Of a stretch of 64,000 nucleotides of DNA, positions 1 through 12,649 are shown one piece after another (position 1 is the first letter of the stretch; each line of letters opens with the position of its first letter). Both the position numbers and the translations under genes were made by a program. The stretch is from Epiperipatus broadwayi. Taxonomy: Eukaryota > Onychophora > Udeonychophora > Euonychophora > Peripatidae. The notes under the pieces were generated by a model. It ran no database searches and was not told the DNA's origin. It was given only the letters and a program-made list of their open reading frames with translations. The stretch lies in assembly GCA_028023455.1 (NCBI GenBank), contig JAQFVV010006832.1, forward strand, positions 188,001 through 252,000. Direction: 5' to 3'.

Positions 1-99
1 TATATTATAATAGTAACTTCCAGTTATTATTATTGGCCTAACGTGCTTTTATCTCTTATGAAATTATTTATAAATATAAAATTTATTTGACTATTTTAT

Positions 100-201
<102 letters not shown>

Positions 202-996
202 AACTTTAAATAATACTTACCTTAAGCTTTTGAATAATTGCCAGATTTGAAGTAGAGAAATAAATGATTATATATATATATAAAATTAAATCTTAATATA
301 TATTTAACAATTAATATTTAAATTAAGCAGGAACTTGTAACAAAACATGAGGAGATTTATTCATTCTCTAGTTATTGGAGAAAAGAAAAGAAAATCATTT
401 CTTTTTAAATAACTTTTTCTTTTATAAAAAATATTACTGTTCACGTTTGGAATTAAATATTAACTTTTCCAAATTAAGATAAATCTATGGATTAAAAAAA
501 TCTATAAGGAAAATATTTAAATTTTCTATTAAATTTTAAAAGGGATAGCAATATAAAAAGAAAAGAACATTTATTTGAGTTTTGGAAACTACGTTATTCT
601 AACACTTCATTATTTTTTTAAATATATATAAATTTAAGATAATTATATATATTAAGGATAAACCAATGTGCATTGAGTAGTATAATTATTATATCGTAAA
701 AGGTTGTGAAGCCAACTTACATGTTATTTTGAAATATTAATTGAAAAGAACGTCTAATGATAATAGAAAAATGGAGATTAAGAACATCATCATTTGAAGA
801 ATATTTACTTTATATTATATCAATCAAGTCATTGGATATTATTAACAGTTTATCAATTAAGGATAAATAAATCATCATTATTCCAATGGATTAATATACT
901 TTGTAAAAGATCTTCATTAGGATTATGAACTATAGACTTAAATATCTACTCTCAACTCTGGAAAATAAGTTTTCCATATTATTTATTTATATATAT

Positions 997-2470
997 AATT
1001 CAATTCAATTCAATTCAATTCATTTATTTACCGTACAAAACTACAGCATAAAGCCAATTACAGTATTGCACCATAACAAATATATAAATACATAAATGAG
1101 TTTAAATGACAAATTATTAATATAATTATGTGCCATATTTCAATAAAAGATAATTAACACATTTAAAAATCTAAAGTAAAATTAAATATCAGCATATAAA
1201 CAATTATTATTAAAACATTAATAATAACAAATAAATAAAAGGGATAAATATAAAGCACGTAACAAAATAATAATAATAATAAAACAATTTAACATATATA
1301 TATAAACAAAATCAAGTTAAACCAATCAAATATGACATTTAAATTTAATAACATTACAAAATTGATTATGATCTAAATTGAAGTAATTATTATTACTACA
1401 AATCTGATTATATAAATATGGCAGTCTAAATAAAGGAGAAAATCTAAGAACATTGGAATGACAAGTTTTAATGTAACAAACAGAAGCAGACCGAGTATCA
1501 TGCACATGAGATCTAATTACAACAGTAGAAATTGTGTCAGATAAAAGAACTATTTTATTAACAAGTTTATAAAGATATTTAAGATCTCTATATTGTCTTC
1601 TAGAAGAAAGATGAACAACAGTTTTATTTCCCAAAGAAACATATTTAAAAAACTTATTACTCAGTGATTGTAATAAGTTACATCCCTGTTTAGAGCTAGT
1701 ATTCCAAATGACTGAACAATATTCAATGATGGGAAGAACCAATGATAAAAATAATTTAAATTTTGTATCACCACTGAAATGATGACCAAACCTTAGAATA
1801 GTACCTATAATTTTTAAAGCTTTACCAATAATCATTTCCAAATGAGGAAGAAAGGATCCATTACTAGGAAATATAACTCCCAAATCTTTTTGGGATTCAA
1901 CAGAAATAATTTTGTGACAATTAATAAAATAAGAAAAATGCAAAACTTCAGATTTTTTAGAATACGAGACTAAGGAACATTTACTGAAATTAACAATCAT
2001 ATTATTTAAATCACACCAAGCACTAAAATTATCTATATCCTTTTGAAGAAGAGTGCAATCAAACACAGATGTGATTCTTCTAAAGATTTTACAGTCATCT
2101 GCATAGCACAAAAGATAAGAAGATTTTAAGCAATCCTTAAGGTCATTCATATAAATGTTAAAAAGCATAGGTGCTAAAATACTACCCTGAGGAACTCCAA
2201 AATTACATTTAAACTTAGATGAAATAGTATTATTAAATTTAATATATGCAATACGACCATGAAGAAAGGATTGAAACCAATAAACAAGCTTAGTAGAAAA
2301 ACCCATTTGATATAATTTGCGAAGAAGAATACTGTGGTCTACTTTATCAAAAGCTTTTGATAAATCAAAATAAACAACATCAAGTCTCTGCTGGTCCTCA
2401 ATTGCATGAGCTATATGATCATAAATTGTTAACAAATTAGTTTCTACGGATCTATTAGGTATAAAACCAT

Positions 2471-2472
<2 letters not shown>
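997..2472 (-). mobile_element. 5'-truncated non-LTR retrotransposon (CR1/Jockey-like) inserted in the Gypsy-1 5' LTR
   Basis: This block is absent from the matching position of the 3' LTR near 19890, so it arrived after Gypsy-1. It is read on the minus strand. Its 3' end, at low coordinates, finishes in about five tandem GAATT units (997-1021), a short-repeat tail of the kind used by CR1-like elements in place of poly(A). Its 5' end stops inside the reverse transcriptase domain next to a (TAA)n/(ATT)n array. That is ordinary 5' truncation from incomplete target-primed reverse transcription. Confidence 0.8.
1326..2470 (-). pseudogene. Non-LTR reverse transcriptase, N-terminally truncated
   Basis: An open frame of roughly 380 codons begins at the truncation point with HGFIPNRSVETNLL, a conserved reverse transcriptase block. 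In order it then shows YFDLSKAFDKVDH (palm motif A), GVPQGSILAPMLFNIYMNDL, and the catalytic CYADDCKIF. The segment WCDLNNMIVNFSKC and the thumb block DLGVIF follow, then a C-terminal region with LVLPIIEYCSVIW. This layout matches the RT and C-terminal region of CR1/Jockey-superfamily elements. The endonuclease domain and ORF1 are missing, so this copy cannot move. No internal stop is seen downstream of the truncation, which suggests a fairly young insertion. The product would have copied element RNA into DNA at nicked target sites. Confidence 0.85.
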
Positions 2473-2568
<96 letters not shown>

Positions 2569-2569
2569 T
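2472..2569. repeat. (TAA)n then (ATT)n microsatellite
   Basis: About ten TAA units switch to about twenty ATT units, giving a self-complementary array. The matching 3' LTR position (19936-20034) has ATT units with one ACT variant. Confidence 0.9.
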
Positions 2570-3634
2570 CAAATTTGGCATCACATCATTATATCTTAAT
2601 AGGAATATTTATGTTTAATATTAAACATAACTGGAAAGCTTGACATAACTCATCAAAAATTAGATGAAGGATACAAAAATGGTCACTATTTAACAGATAT
2701 TTAAAATAAGTTTATTATATATATTATATAATATAATAAACATTATTTGTATTTTATTTATTCTAAATGCATATAATATATAAGTTGTACAATTGTAAAT
2801 AATACTTATATATTAATAAATATAAAATAATGGAATAAAGATTGTAAATAAATTAATATTATATAAATGATTAATTTTTGAATCTAGATATTGTTTTATA
2901 TATCTGTTAATTTAAATTATATTCTTTAATTATAGTTTATCATAACACAGAATTTTATAATAATGTAGGAATATTATTTATTAATAAATTTATTATGGTA
3001 GAATTCATTCTTATTTATTTATTAATATTTTATTTATCTTTTACATTATATTTTTATTGTTTATTAAATATTGAGTTATTAACTGGATCTCTTTGTCTAA
3101 TCATTATTAAATTATATTATATATGTGCTAGTATTATAAATATCATATGAATATCAATTATTAGTTAATGCTTATATAAAGGCATAATAAATAATAACTT
3201 GTTTTGAATTATCCCTGAAAAGAGCTAATTGCAAATTATCCATGAGTTTGAATATCGTGGCATAATGGTGATTGAAATAGGGAAGAGAGATGGATGAACT
3301 AGTGTAAATTATATCAAACCTTATTTAAAAAGTATTGAGTTAGCATAATAAAGATAGATATAATCATGGACTTAGTATTTCATCGATTCATTTCTAGCAT
3401 TCTACCTGAAGACTTCAAAGTCCGATTGTAGTGAAATGCATATACTCTTTCTAGGGAATTTAATCATCCTATTACATGTAACAAGACCTACTTAGACTTT
3501 AAATATAATTCATTCTGTTATATTTCGTGAACCTAACTGTGAAGCATTAAGTTAATGATTTCCAAGCATTAAATATAATCAATTCTGTTATATTTGACGT
3601 ATCAACTGAGATGATTAAATGCCATTTCATTATA

Positions 3635-3984
3635 TTTGGCATGCAACATTTTAGGCATTGAACATTTAAGTTTATCACAGGCATAAATTATATACTATTA
3701 CATATTTAGCATATTAACTGGGGCTTTGAATCAATTGTTCTATATTATTACATATAGTAAAAAAGTCATGGATAGATTAATTGATTATTCTTAGTAACAA
3801 GTATGTTGTTATGAAGATTCATATGGTGTTTATAATGGCAAAATTAAAATATTATTAAAAATGATAATATATATAATATGATTTAGAGAGATCAATATTT
3901 AAATAACTAATTATTAAATTGTGTTTTAAATAAGAGTTGAGTGGGATAAAGTTTTTCAATAGACATAGATGTTTATAAATATAC
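3635..3984 (+). other. Gypsy-1 leader start with possible primer binding site and tandem units
   Basis: TTTGGCATGCAAC follows directly after the inferred LTR end. TGG is the expected start of a tRNA primer binding site, but I cannot name the tRNA. Diverged tandem units of about 65 bp straddle the boundary (3540-3760; recurring blocks TATATTTGGCA and AACTG), which makes the LTR end less certain. No ORF is present. Confidence 0.4.
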
Positions 3985-4253
3985 TGTAACGATCCGGAGA
4001 AGGACTTAATGTGATCTGCACTACAGGGCGCCATCTAGGCATTTGAACCTAGAAAAATTTATAAAGTAGGCAAATACGTAAGTAAAAAAAAAAAATTTTT
4101 TTTTTTTAAATTTTGATTCCGCTCATTAGCCCAAGTCACTAGCTCAAGGAGTAGCAGAGATTAAATAATATAATATAAATTCTTATCTAAGAATATATAA
4201 AAAAGAATAAAATAAGCCGCTGCCAGTAATTAGCATACAAAAATTTATTTATG

Positions 4254-4310
<57 letters not shown>

Positions 4311-6172
4311 CATTTAACATTTTTATTTTAATATGTTTACTTTAACATTTAACTTTATTTTTAACTTTTATTTTAGATTTTTAATTTACATTTTAAATTT
4401 TACACTATTATTAGTTCGCACAAATGGATTTAAAAAAGTTTGTTTTAAAACATGTTGAATATAGATCAGTTACATAGATTTCACGGTTAAAGACATTTCA
4501 AAATAAACATAAACAATCAAAATATAAAGTCATTGATACCGTCAATTGCAGAGGAAAATTTATAAGTAACTCATTAGCATTCACATATAAGATGCTTGCA
4601 TTGACACCAATAACTTAAAAGACATCTGAATAAATACATTTTAGATACTCACCGTAAGGTATCATTATTTATCGAATGTCTATATATTTTGATCAAATAT
4701 GAATACCCAAAACATAATTAACCGATAACCAATCCATGCAAGCGTCTATAAACAACTTAAATTTAATGCATTTTTATTTAGTGTCGAGTATGAATAGACT
4801 ACATAGATTTACATTTGAAAAGAAAATATTCTATCCTTATTTAACCTTAGGCCAAAAGTTCACAGTCGAACTAACGCCAATTCATCTGATATATCGATGT
4901 ATTCAATGTAATACAAAATACGGCAGCACAAAAAGTTAAGAGAAGAAATTGCCTCTCATCAGATAGGAATATTACATCTATCTGACAAGAAGAGCAATAA
5001 AAAAAAACTCCATAGAAAGGAACTGCGGTCTCCGACTTATAATTCCTTCCACAGGCAAACGGGTGAGTGCGACATATACAAATGATTCTGCCCATAGCGA
5101 ATCTATATCCAATCCATTGACTCAATTTAACTACAAAACAAATAACCTAAGATTACCCTCCCCTAATATAACTTTACAAATCTATACAGCCATTCATGCC
5201 CGACTAAGTTTAACATTGATATATTTTAATTTATCAGAAAACAGAAATCATAATAAACTTAAAGAACAAAAAAAACAAAACTAAATGGAAATGATTTTAC
5301 AAAAAGAAATACATTAAATAAAATTATAACTAATTAATAAATAACGTTGGTCAGATAGGATTCTATTTCTTAATTATTTTAAATAGGAAAGTTTTTAATT
5401 TAATGTTCATTAATTATAAAGTTCTTACGGTTTAAAACAGTTCATCTTTATCTGTTGCTTGCCATTTGAATATGAATTCCCATGCCATTCTAAAAGATTG
5501 TTTGAGTTAGCCGTTGTTTTTTATTTATTTATCTGGAGGTCTTTTCGTTTAGTTGGTCCTTAATGTAGAAAAAAAAACGATGTCATTTCTCTTTTTTTTA
5601 AACAAAACTGAAGGGATTGAAGAGTGCGTCTTTTCAATCCCTTCTCCTTCAACTCCACACTAACACATATAGTCACATCATAATAACTAATTAACTCTTT
5701 TATTTTCAAACCTTTCCTTTTATAATAATTTTGTGGATTAACTCAACATTACGTCATGATGGTGAAAACCTTTTCATTGAGGTCCGATTTCCCGATGGAT
5801 TTCTTTCATTTGCTAAAAGTTTCTATTGTTTTCCTATCTGACTGATGCTTATACATTTAAATGCCCAAAGGCTAGTTTACTAATTAAAATAATCATTTCC
5901 ATTTTACAAAAGATTAATTAATTTGTTTTCAAACTTAAGCATATATTTTTATCTCTAAATCTTTTCTGAAAATTTAGTTTTAAACTACTCTTTTTCTAAT
6001 AAAGTTTTATTTTAATAATTTTTTTATCTGTGCAATTTTATATATATGTGAGTTTAAGATGATTTTTTAATTTTCAGTTTTTAATTCTTAAAAAAAGAAA
6101 TTTTTATTGGCGAACTTTTTTTTTTATGTTTGCTAATAAAAAATAATGTAACGTACGTATCTGCCTGTTACA
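3985..6172 (+). mobile_element. Solo LTR of a second LTR-retrotransposon family, inserted in the Gypsy-1 leader
   Basis: The block starts TGTAACGATCC and ends CCTGTTACA, giving TG...CA ends with TGTAAC/GTTACA inverted termini. It is bracketed by the 4-bp repeat ATAC at 3981-3984 and 6173-6176. The start resembles the LTR start of the element at 6205 (TGTAACGG...TTTGAACCTAG is shared), so the two belong to related families. No coding frame is supported. It contains a (TA)n array at 4258-4308 and an A/T homopolymer run near 4085-4110. A solo LTR forms when the two LTRs of an insertion recombine and the interior is lost. Confidence 0.7.
4258..4308. repeat. (TA)n microsatellite
   Basis: About 25 TA units inside the solo LTR. 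Confidence 0.9.
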
Positions 6173-6204
6173 ATACAGATATATCATTAGAACATCATAA
6201 GTAT

Positions 6205-8244
6205 TGTAACGGAATAGCGTTACATAGGGTTTGAACCTAGGAACGTTAAAGATATATATAAATGACGAAATAAATGACAGGTACAAAATTTTTTAAAAAA
6301 ACGATCTTGTTTTAAGAATAAACGAGAAACAGCCGTTTCTAAAGCAGATCGCAGCTATACAAGAGTACCTGTCAGATTTATTGAACTAAAATTAAAAGAG
6401 TTTTTATTTTTTTTAAGGAATTAAAGTTATTATAATCATTATTTGTAAGTTTTTTTTTTTGTTACTTCGTTTTAAAAAAAAGAATGATCGAGAACAAATT
6501 AGAAATTTTTTATTAAATCATTTTTAAACAAAAAAGAAAGAAAAAAGATAAGTAAATTAATTAATCTGCAATAGGTTAAAAGATTCCAAGCGATCTAAGA
6601 TATTTTGAATGGGGGGGCAATTAGTAGATTAAAATTTAGAGAATTTGAAACAATAAGCAGGATGTATGTTGGTAAAGTCTAGATAACAATCCAAATTTAG
6701 AAACAGAGGTGATAAAAAGTGTACACTGCTATTGTACTACTTAGACTTCTGGCTCCAGCTAAAACAATACTTAAAAAAAGATGGTAAAACTAAATTAAAT
6801 TCCAACGTGGTGCAAATGTCCCAGAAACCATTGAATAAAGAGGACCCTTAATTAGCAAATAAGAACTGATGACTCATGAGTGCATGACAGAGATTGGAGG
6901 AAAAATTCAAGGTGTCGTGGCAGGAAAGAAGAGAAGAAAAAGGCAAGACAGAACTGGAGAGAGACATTAATTACAATTATTAATTATTGATTAAGAGTTG
7001 TGGAAGGCGAAATTAATTTGAATTTTAGCGGAGAGTATTATTAATTTTTTTGGCAGAGCTTCTGATTAAGTACTTGGACTTCTTAACCTAAACTTTGTGT
7101 GATACCGTAGACGAAATGCATTGCTGAGTCCAAAATTCGCGGCTTGGCCGCCGAACCTTCGCACCTGGCACCGCTGATCGATCCTAGAATGCTCTCAACC
7201 TCGGAGAAAATGAACTCAAGGACCACACACGCCCTGGAAGCCTCACCAAAAGCCGGCATGCTGAATTAAAGAAAACATCGCTCAGGATCCCATTACAGTC
7301 TTCTCGTTGACAGGTAGTTATATTTTAACATTTGCTCACACATCCATGCACCAGCTAAAATAACTTTAAAGTGGAGAACGATCTACAAACATTAAGTGTA
7401 AAATGATAAAATTACTAATGACCAAATTGAATCACTAAAGAACTCAACCAGAATCATATGTACAATTAAGATTCAGCAAATATCTGTGCAAATTCATACC
7501 TAATTCCGTAATTATGTTATCTAGACTTACTAAATCATATATCTGCATGATAATTTTATTTACCCAGTTTTTTCTAAATAAATCATTCATTTAATTAATA
7601 CTTCTTTTATTGATCGCTTGGAATTTCAAATTTATTTAAATGATGTTGAATGAGTGCGGGAGTGATCTATTTTGTATAATTTGAACGGGTACATTTAATA
7701 TTTTAGTTAAGATTTAAGTATATTTATAGCGTTTATATTTGTCATACAATTCTTATGTTAATGTTAAGTTATGGTTAATTTATTCTGGGGGATATAGGGC
7801 GGGCCCAACAGTGATAAAGGTGTTTCAATATTGTTTAACGGTATTGTGCGATCTAGTTCGGAAATAGTGTTGCTGTGTTCGTTTCTTGCTGTCCACTGGA
7901 GTGATGCTTGGGCATGTTCTGTGATATAGTTGAGTGAGCGTGTGCACGTGCGTGGCAAGCTTGTAAAGGTTCTCCTGGCGCCTATTACTCGGGTTCAATC
8001 TGAATCTACGTATGAAACAAATAAAAGCGTACGTGTATATGTGTTTGAAATTATTTTCACAAAACATTATGTAAACCCCGGATGAAATAACACAGCAGAT
8101 TCGTAAAAGGGAATCGTCAACAGAACAGCGAGCATACAGAAATAGTGATGTCGACAAGTCGCGGGGGATTGCATTTTGGAATCGTCAACAGAAAAGCCAA
8201 AAGGAGAATAGTGTCTGCAGTAGCAGTAGGATTAGGGGGTTACA
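6205..8244 (+). repeat. 5' LTR of the non-autonomous element
   Basis: 2040 bp with TG...CA ends. It includes a GC-rich block near 7135-7200 with the hairpin GCGGC-TTG-GCCGC. Near the 3' end, GAATCGTCAACAGAA occurs twice (8111 and 8179), 68 bp apart. Confidence 0.88.
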
Positions 8245-9135
8245 TTTGGCGCGTCAACGTGCGGTGAAACTGTTGTTTCAAAGGGCAGAACCGATGGGGA
8301 TATAACTGACGGTTCTAATAACGAAAGTCAATTTAAATAAAGAGACCCTGAGAAGGAAATACGTTTAGCGGCCTAAATAAGGCGGTCGGAGGACATTTTT
8401 TAAAAAAAGGAAAAAAGGAAGAGAGGGCGCTCGAAATTACAGAATGAATTATCGATGAAAGCGGGGGGGAAATTTTAGAATCACTAAAAGTCAAATTATT
8501 AAACATTGCTTGAGAGAGTGGGAAGGGGATTTAGTTCTTTTATAATTATTAAAATAATCAAGCATCCGAATATATCTGATATTTGTAGAAAGCTGTGGGA
8601 TAGCGGGATTCCATGGAAGAAATATCGGATTAAAAGGAAGCAATTCATAAATTAATTTCTATAGTAGTAAGTTAACCGCAAATAATTTTAATCGAAAAAA
8701 ATATATACATCGTTAAAAGATGCATTTTAATATTATTATATTCTTGCACAAAGGAAGGAACTGTAACTGGGATCTTGTTAGGAGTGTTGAGTGTGTTACT
8801 TAAAAATAAAAGGGACGTTGAGCGTAAACAACACATATATATAAATACCCCCCAAAGGAAAATAAAATAAAAGATAAGTAAATTATAGCGTATCTACATA
8901 TATAACGACGCGTGTAACAGTATATAGATATAACCGATAGCTACTGAATATAAATAAAGGGGAATAGTGGGACCTGGGATATCTGAGCGATAGAAACCAA
9001 ACTTGAGGGCTTACAGTGGGAATTTTAAGAGCAAGGAGCATCTGAAAATAGGGCAAGACAGTCAGTGGGACCAGCGGAGTAGTAGGTGACGAGCCGTGGA
9101 TTAGTATAATCACATCACAAAACAAGTAAATAACG
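8245..9135 (+). other. Primer binding site and untranslated leader of the non-autonomous element
   Basis: TGGCGCGTCAACGTGCGG begins at 8247, two bases inside the LTR, where a tRNA primer would anneal. The following 880 bases are purine-rich, less AT-rich than their surroundings, and without a convincing frame. This is where packaging and dimerisation signals would be expected. Confidence 0.55.
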
Positions 9136-9717
9136 ATGGAAGAAACCCAAGACGAAAGCATGTGGGAACAGACGGGGGAGAGTCCCATACAATTTAAGAA
9201 ACAGAATACGGAGAGCGAAGGGGACCTCAAAATATTGATAAGGATGATGACTCAAATGATGGCCGAAATGAGGGCGGATAGAGAAGAGCGTAGGAGAGAT
9301 AGGGAAGAGTGGAAAGAGGAAACAAGGCAATTGCTCCGGGGAAAGGAGGTGAAGTCAGAGGAGGGCAAAGGGGAAGATAGTAGTTTAACCAAAGTTGAGG
9401 GAGAGGCAGATCAGAATGGGATGGAGATGGATAGAACGAAGTCAGACCTGAACGAGTTAAAGGAAAGGGTAGAGATCCTAACTGATGATATAGAGAGGGG
9501 AAGTAAGCACCAAGAGGGGGTGAAGTAAGCAATAAGGCAGACCGAAGAGGCGTGTCACGAAATAAGACAGCGCCAGGATGAAATCCGAGAGGAACTGGGA
9601 GAGGGGGGACAGAGAATCCAAAGGATGGAGGAAAGTAAAGGGACGACCCTGGACATCACAAAGATAGACGTTGAAAAGGAACTCACCTGGGAAATAGATG
9701 CCACGAAATGGAAATGA
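9136..9717 (+). pseudogene. Gag-like coiled-coil protein with one internal stop
   Basis: The frame opens at ATG 9136 (MEETQDESMWEQ) and runs 130 codons to TAA at 9526-9528. It continues open in the same frame for another 62 codons (AIRQTEEACHEIRQRQDE onward) to a stop near 9717. The protein is rich in Glu, Arg, Lys and Gln with heptad-like spacing, for example MMAEMRADREERRRDREEWK at about residues 40-60, so it is probably a long coiled coil. It has no zinc knuckle and no enzyme motif. Its place, as first frame after the leader of an LTR element, makes a structural Gag role likely; this is inference. The TAA is one substitution from CAA. Confidence 0.5.
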
Positions 9718-10538
9718 CCCGTGATATGAAATGATATTGGAAATGGAATTAATTAATAATGTAGTAAGAAAGAGGGGGGGATGACTAAAATGAAGCCTAG
9801 GGTGTAACATCTGAAACAAACAAGCCAACCGACCACGAAGCAGCCTGTAGTGTGTAGAGCCTAAGAAAAAAAAAGGAAAAAAAAAAAAACAAGGGGGGGT
9901 AATGAGTGAATACTGCAAGAGGGGATAGAGTGCCGACCCTCCAGAGAATGTTGGTGAATTGGTTGGGGAGTACCTTGCAGGACCCGGAGAAGGCTGGCAC
10001 AGGATGCTGGCCCAACTTAATGGCGGAAAATCGTGCAACCCATTTTGAGAGTTTTTATCGACTCACTTCCCACAACTTCGTTATTGCTGGGCGGATCAGA
10101 CTTTCCAAAATCTTAGTTAGAGATTGAGCATATTCTGCATAGGGGACTTCGGAAAGGTCCATCCCCATGCCTCCTGTCAGGGATGCACGGAACCCATTGG
10201 CCGTTGACGTCAATCGTGGCATACCCTAGATGTCCGTATAGGTATAAGCCTAATAGTTAAAGTCGAGTTCAAGTTTTTTTCCGTTCACAATTGTTTAAAG
10301 AGAAGTCTGACCGCAGAGCACCTGATTCAATTTTAAGGGGAAGAGGGAGTCGCGAACAAACAGCCTGGAAAGCCACCATACTGGGGGCCCGAATCATACA
10401 AAAGGAGAAGAGGACATGGGTCGAGTCACTGGACGATGTGCAAGGAAAGGGGACATTTAATGCAAGGGCACTGAAGAGGGCCAAATAACTTGGCTCCTTA
10501 TCAGAGCTAAAATCTGCAATCCTCGGATTTTACTCTAC
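9718..10538 (+). other. Interior of the non-autonomous element without pol
   Basis: A run of A and G homopolymers (9855-9898) and short frames fill this stretch. The longest (10291-10488, 65 codons, Arg/Lys-rich, ending RALKRAK) has no recognised motif. No YxDD, DSG, HHCC or DDE signature is visible in any frame. It may be a remnant of a larger interior or foreign filler. Confidence 0.4.
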
Positions 10539-10554
10539 ACCAGGCGGGGAGATA
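10539..10554 (+). promoter_or_regulatory. Polypurine tract before the 3' LTR
   Basis: CCAGGCGGGGAGATA lies directly upstream of the LTR start at 10555, the position of the plus-strand primer. Confidence 0.55.
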
Positions 10555-12528
10555 TGTAACGGAATAGCGTTACATAGGGTTTGAACCTAGGAACGTTAAA
10601 GATATATATAAATGACGAAATAAATGACAGGTACAAAATTTTTTAAAAAAACGATCTTGTTTTAAGAATAAACGAGAAACAGCCGTTTCTAAAGCAGATC
10701 GCAGCTATACAAGAGTACCTGTCAGATTTATTGAACTAAAATTAAAAGAGTTTTTATTTTTTTTAAGGAATTAAAGTTATTATAATCATTATTTATAAGT
10801 TTGTTTTTTTTGTTACTTCGTTTTAAAAAAAAGAATGATCGAGAACAAATTAGAAATTTTTTATTAAATCATTTTTAAACAAAAAAGAAAGAAAAAAGAT
10901 AAGTAAATTAATTAATCTGCAATAGGTTAAAAGATTCCAAGCGATCTAAGATATTTTGAATGGGGGGGCAATTAGTAGATTAAAATTTAGAGAATTTGAA
11001 ACAATAAGCAGGATGTATGTTGGTAAAGTCTAGATAACAATCCAAATTTAGAAACAGAGGTGATAAAAAGTGTACACTGCTATTGTACTACTTAGACTTC
11101 TGGCTCCAGCTAAAACAATATTTAAAAAAAGATGGTAAAACTAAATTAAATTCCAACGTGGTGCAAATGTCCCAGAAACCATTGAATAAAGAGGACCCTT
11201 AATTAGCAAATAAGAACTGATGACTCATGAGTGCATGACAGAGATTGGAGGAAAAATTCAAGGTGTCGTGGCGGGAAAGAAGAGAAGAAAAAGGCAAGAC
11301 AGAACTGGAGAGAGACATTAATTACAATTATTAATTATTGATTAAGAGTTGTGGAAGGCGAAATTAATTTGAATTTTAGCGGAGAGTATTATTAATTTTT
11401 TTGGCAGAGCTTCTGATTAAGTACTTGGACTTCTTAACCTAAACTTTGTGTGATACCGTAGACGAAATGCGTTGCTGAGTCCAAAATTCGCGGCTTGGCC
11501 GCCGAACCTTCGCACCTGGCACCGCTGATCGATCCTAGAATGCTCTCAACCTCGGAGAAAATGAACTCAAGGACCACACACGCCCTGGAAGCCTCACCAA
11601 AAGCCAGCATGCTGAATTAAAGAAAACATCGCTCAGGATCCCATTACAGTCTTCTCGTTCCACAGGTAGTTATATTTTAACATTTGCTCACACATCCATG
11701 CACCAGCTAAAATAACTTTAAAGTGGAGAACGATCTACAAACATTAAGTGTAAAATGATAAAATTACTAATGACCAAATTGAATCACTAAAGAACTCAAC
11801 CAGAATCATATGTACAATTAAGATTCAGCAAATATCTGTGCAAATTCATACCTAATTCCGTAATTATGTTATCTAGACTTACTAAATCATATATCTGCAT
11901 GATAATTTTATTTACCCAGTTTTTTCTAAATAAATCATTCATTTAATTAATACTTCTTTTATTGATCGCTTGGAATTTCAAATTTATTTAAATGATGTTG
12001 AATGAGTGCGGGAGTGATCTATTTTGTATAATTTGAACGGGTACATTTAATATTTTAGTTAAGATTTAAGTATATTTATAGCGTTTATATTTGTCATACA
12101 ATTCTTATGTTAATGTTAAGTTATGGTTAATTTATTCTGGGGGATATAGGGCGGGCCCAACAGTGATAAAGGTGTTTCAATATTGTTTAACGGTATTGTG
12201 CGATCTAGTTCGGAAATAGTGTTGCTGTGTTCGTTTCTTGCTGTCCGCTGGAGTGATGCTTGGGCATGTTCTGTGATATAGTTGAGTGAGCGTGTGCACG
12301 TGCGTGGCGAGCTTGTAAAGGTTCTCCTGGCGCCTATTACTCGGGTTCAATCTGAATCTACGTATGAAACAAATAAAAGCGTACGTGTATATGTGTTTGA
12401 AATTATTTTCACAAAACATTATGTAAACCCCGGATGAAATAACACAGCAGATTCGTAAAAGGGAATCGTCAACAGAAAAGCCAAAAGGAGAATAGTGTCT
12501 GCAGTAGCAGTAGGATTAGGGGGTTACA
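10555..12528 (+). repeat. 3' LTR of the non-autonomous element
   Basis: 1974 bp, nearly identical to 6205-8244. The chief difference is loss of one of the two GAATCGTCAACAGAA repeats and the 53 bases between them, a typical slippage or recombination deletion. Confidence 0.9.
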
Positions 12529-12649
12529 GTATATATAAATGGCATGAAGTGGTAAAGGACTGTACAATATAATATTTTGGTTATAAAAATATATAAACTT
12601 GAGTAATATTTGAGTTAAGTTAAAATTTATTTTCCTTTGGAGTGGAAAA

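Larger units (their letters stand above)
6205..12528 (+). mobile_element. Non-autonomous LTR retrotransposon with about 2-kb LTRs, nested in the Gypsy-1 leader
   Basis: LTRs at 6205-8244 and 10555-12528 begin TGTAACGGAATAGC and end GGGGGTTACA. The whole element is bracketed by GTAT (6201-6204 and 12529-12532), a clean 4-bp target duplication. A primer-binding-like TGGCGCGTCAACG lies just inside the 5' LTR and a purine-rich GGCGGGGAGATA just before the 3' LTR. The 2.3-kb interior holds a coiled-coil Gag-like frame and no protease, reverse transcriptase or integrase, so movement would need enzymes from another element. The LTRs differ by few substitutions plus one 68-bp deletion, so this is one of the younger insertions here. 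Confidence 0.88.

Noticed and set aside
4736-5284. Overlapping short frames on both strands
   Set aside because: They lie inside the solo LTR and show no motif.
7764-8157. Minus-strand frames repeated at 12177-12419
   Set aside because: They fall inside both LTR copies of the non-autonomous element; conservation reflects LTR identity, not coding.
8883-10038. Minus-strand frames of 100-186 codons opposite the Gag-like frame
   Set aside because: They lie antisense to the purine-rich coiled-coil frame and leader, are rich in Pro/Leu/Phe/Ser as expected from the complement, and show no motif.
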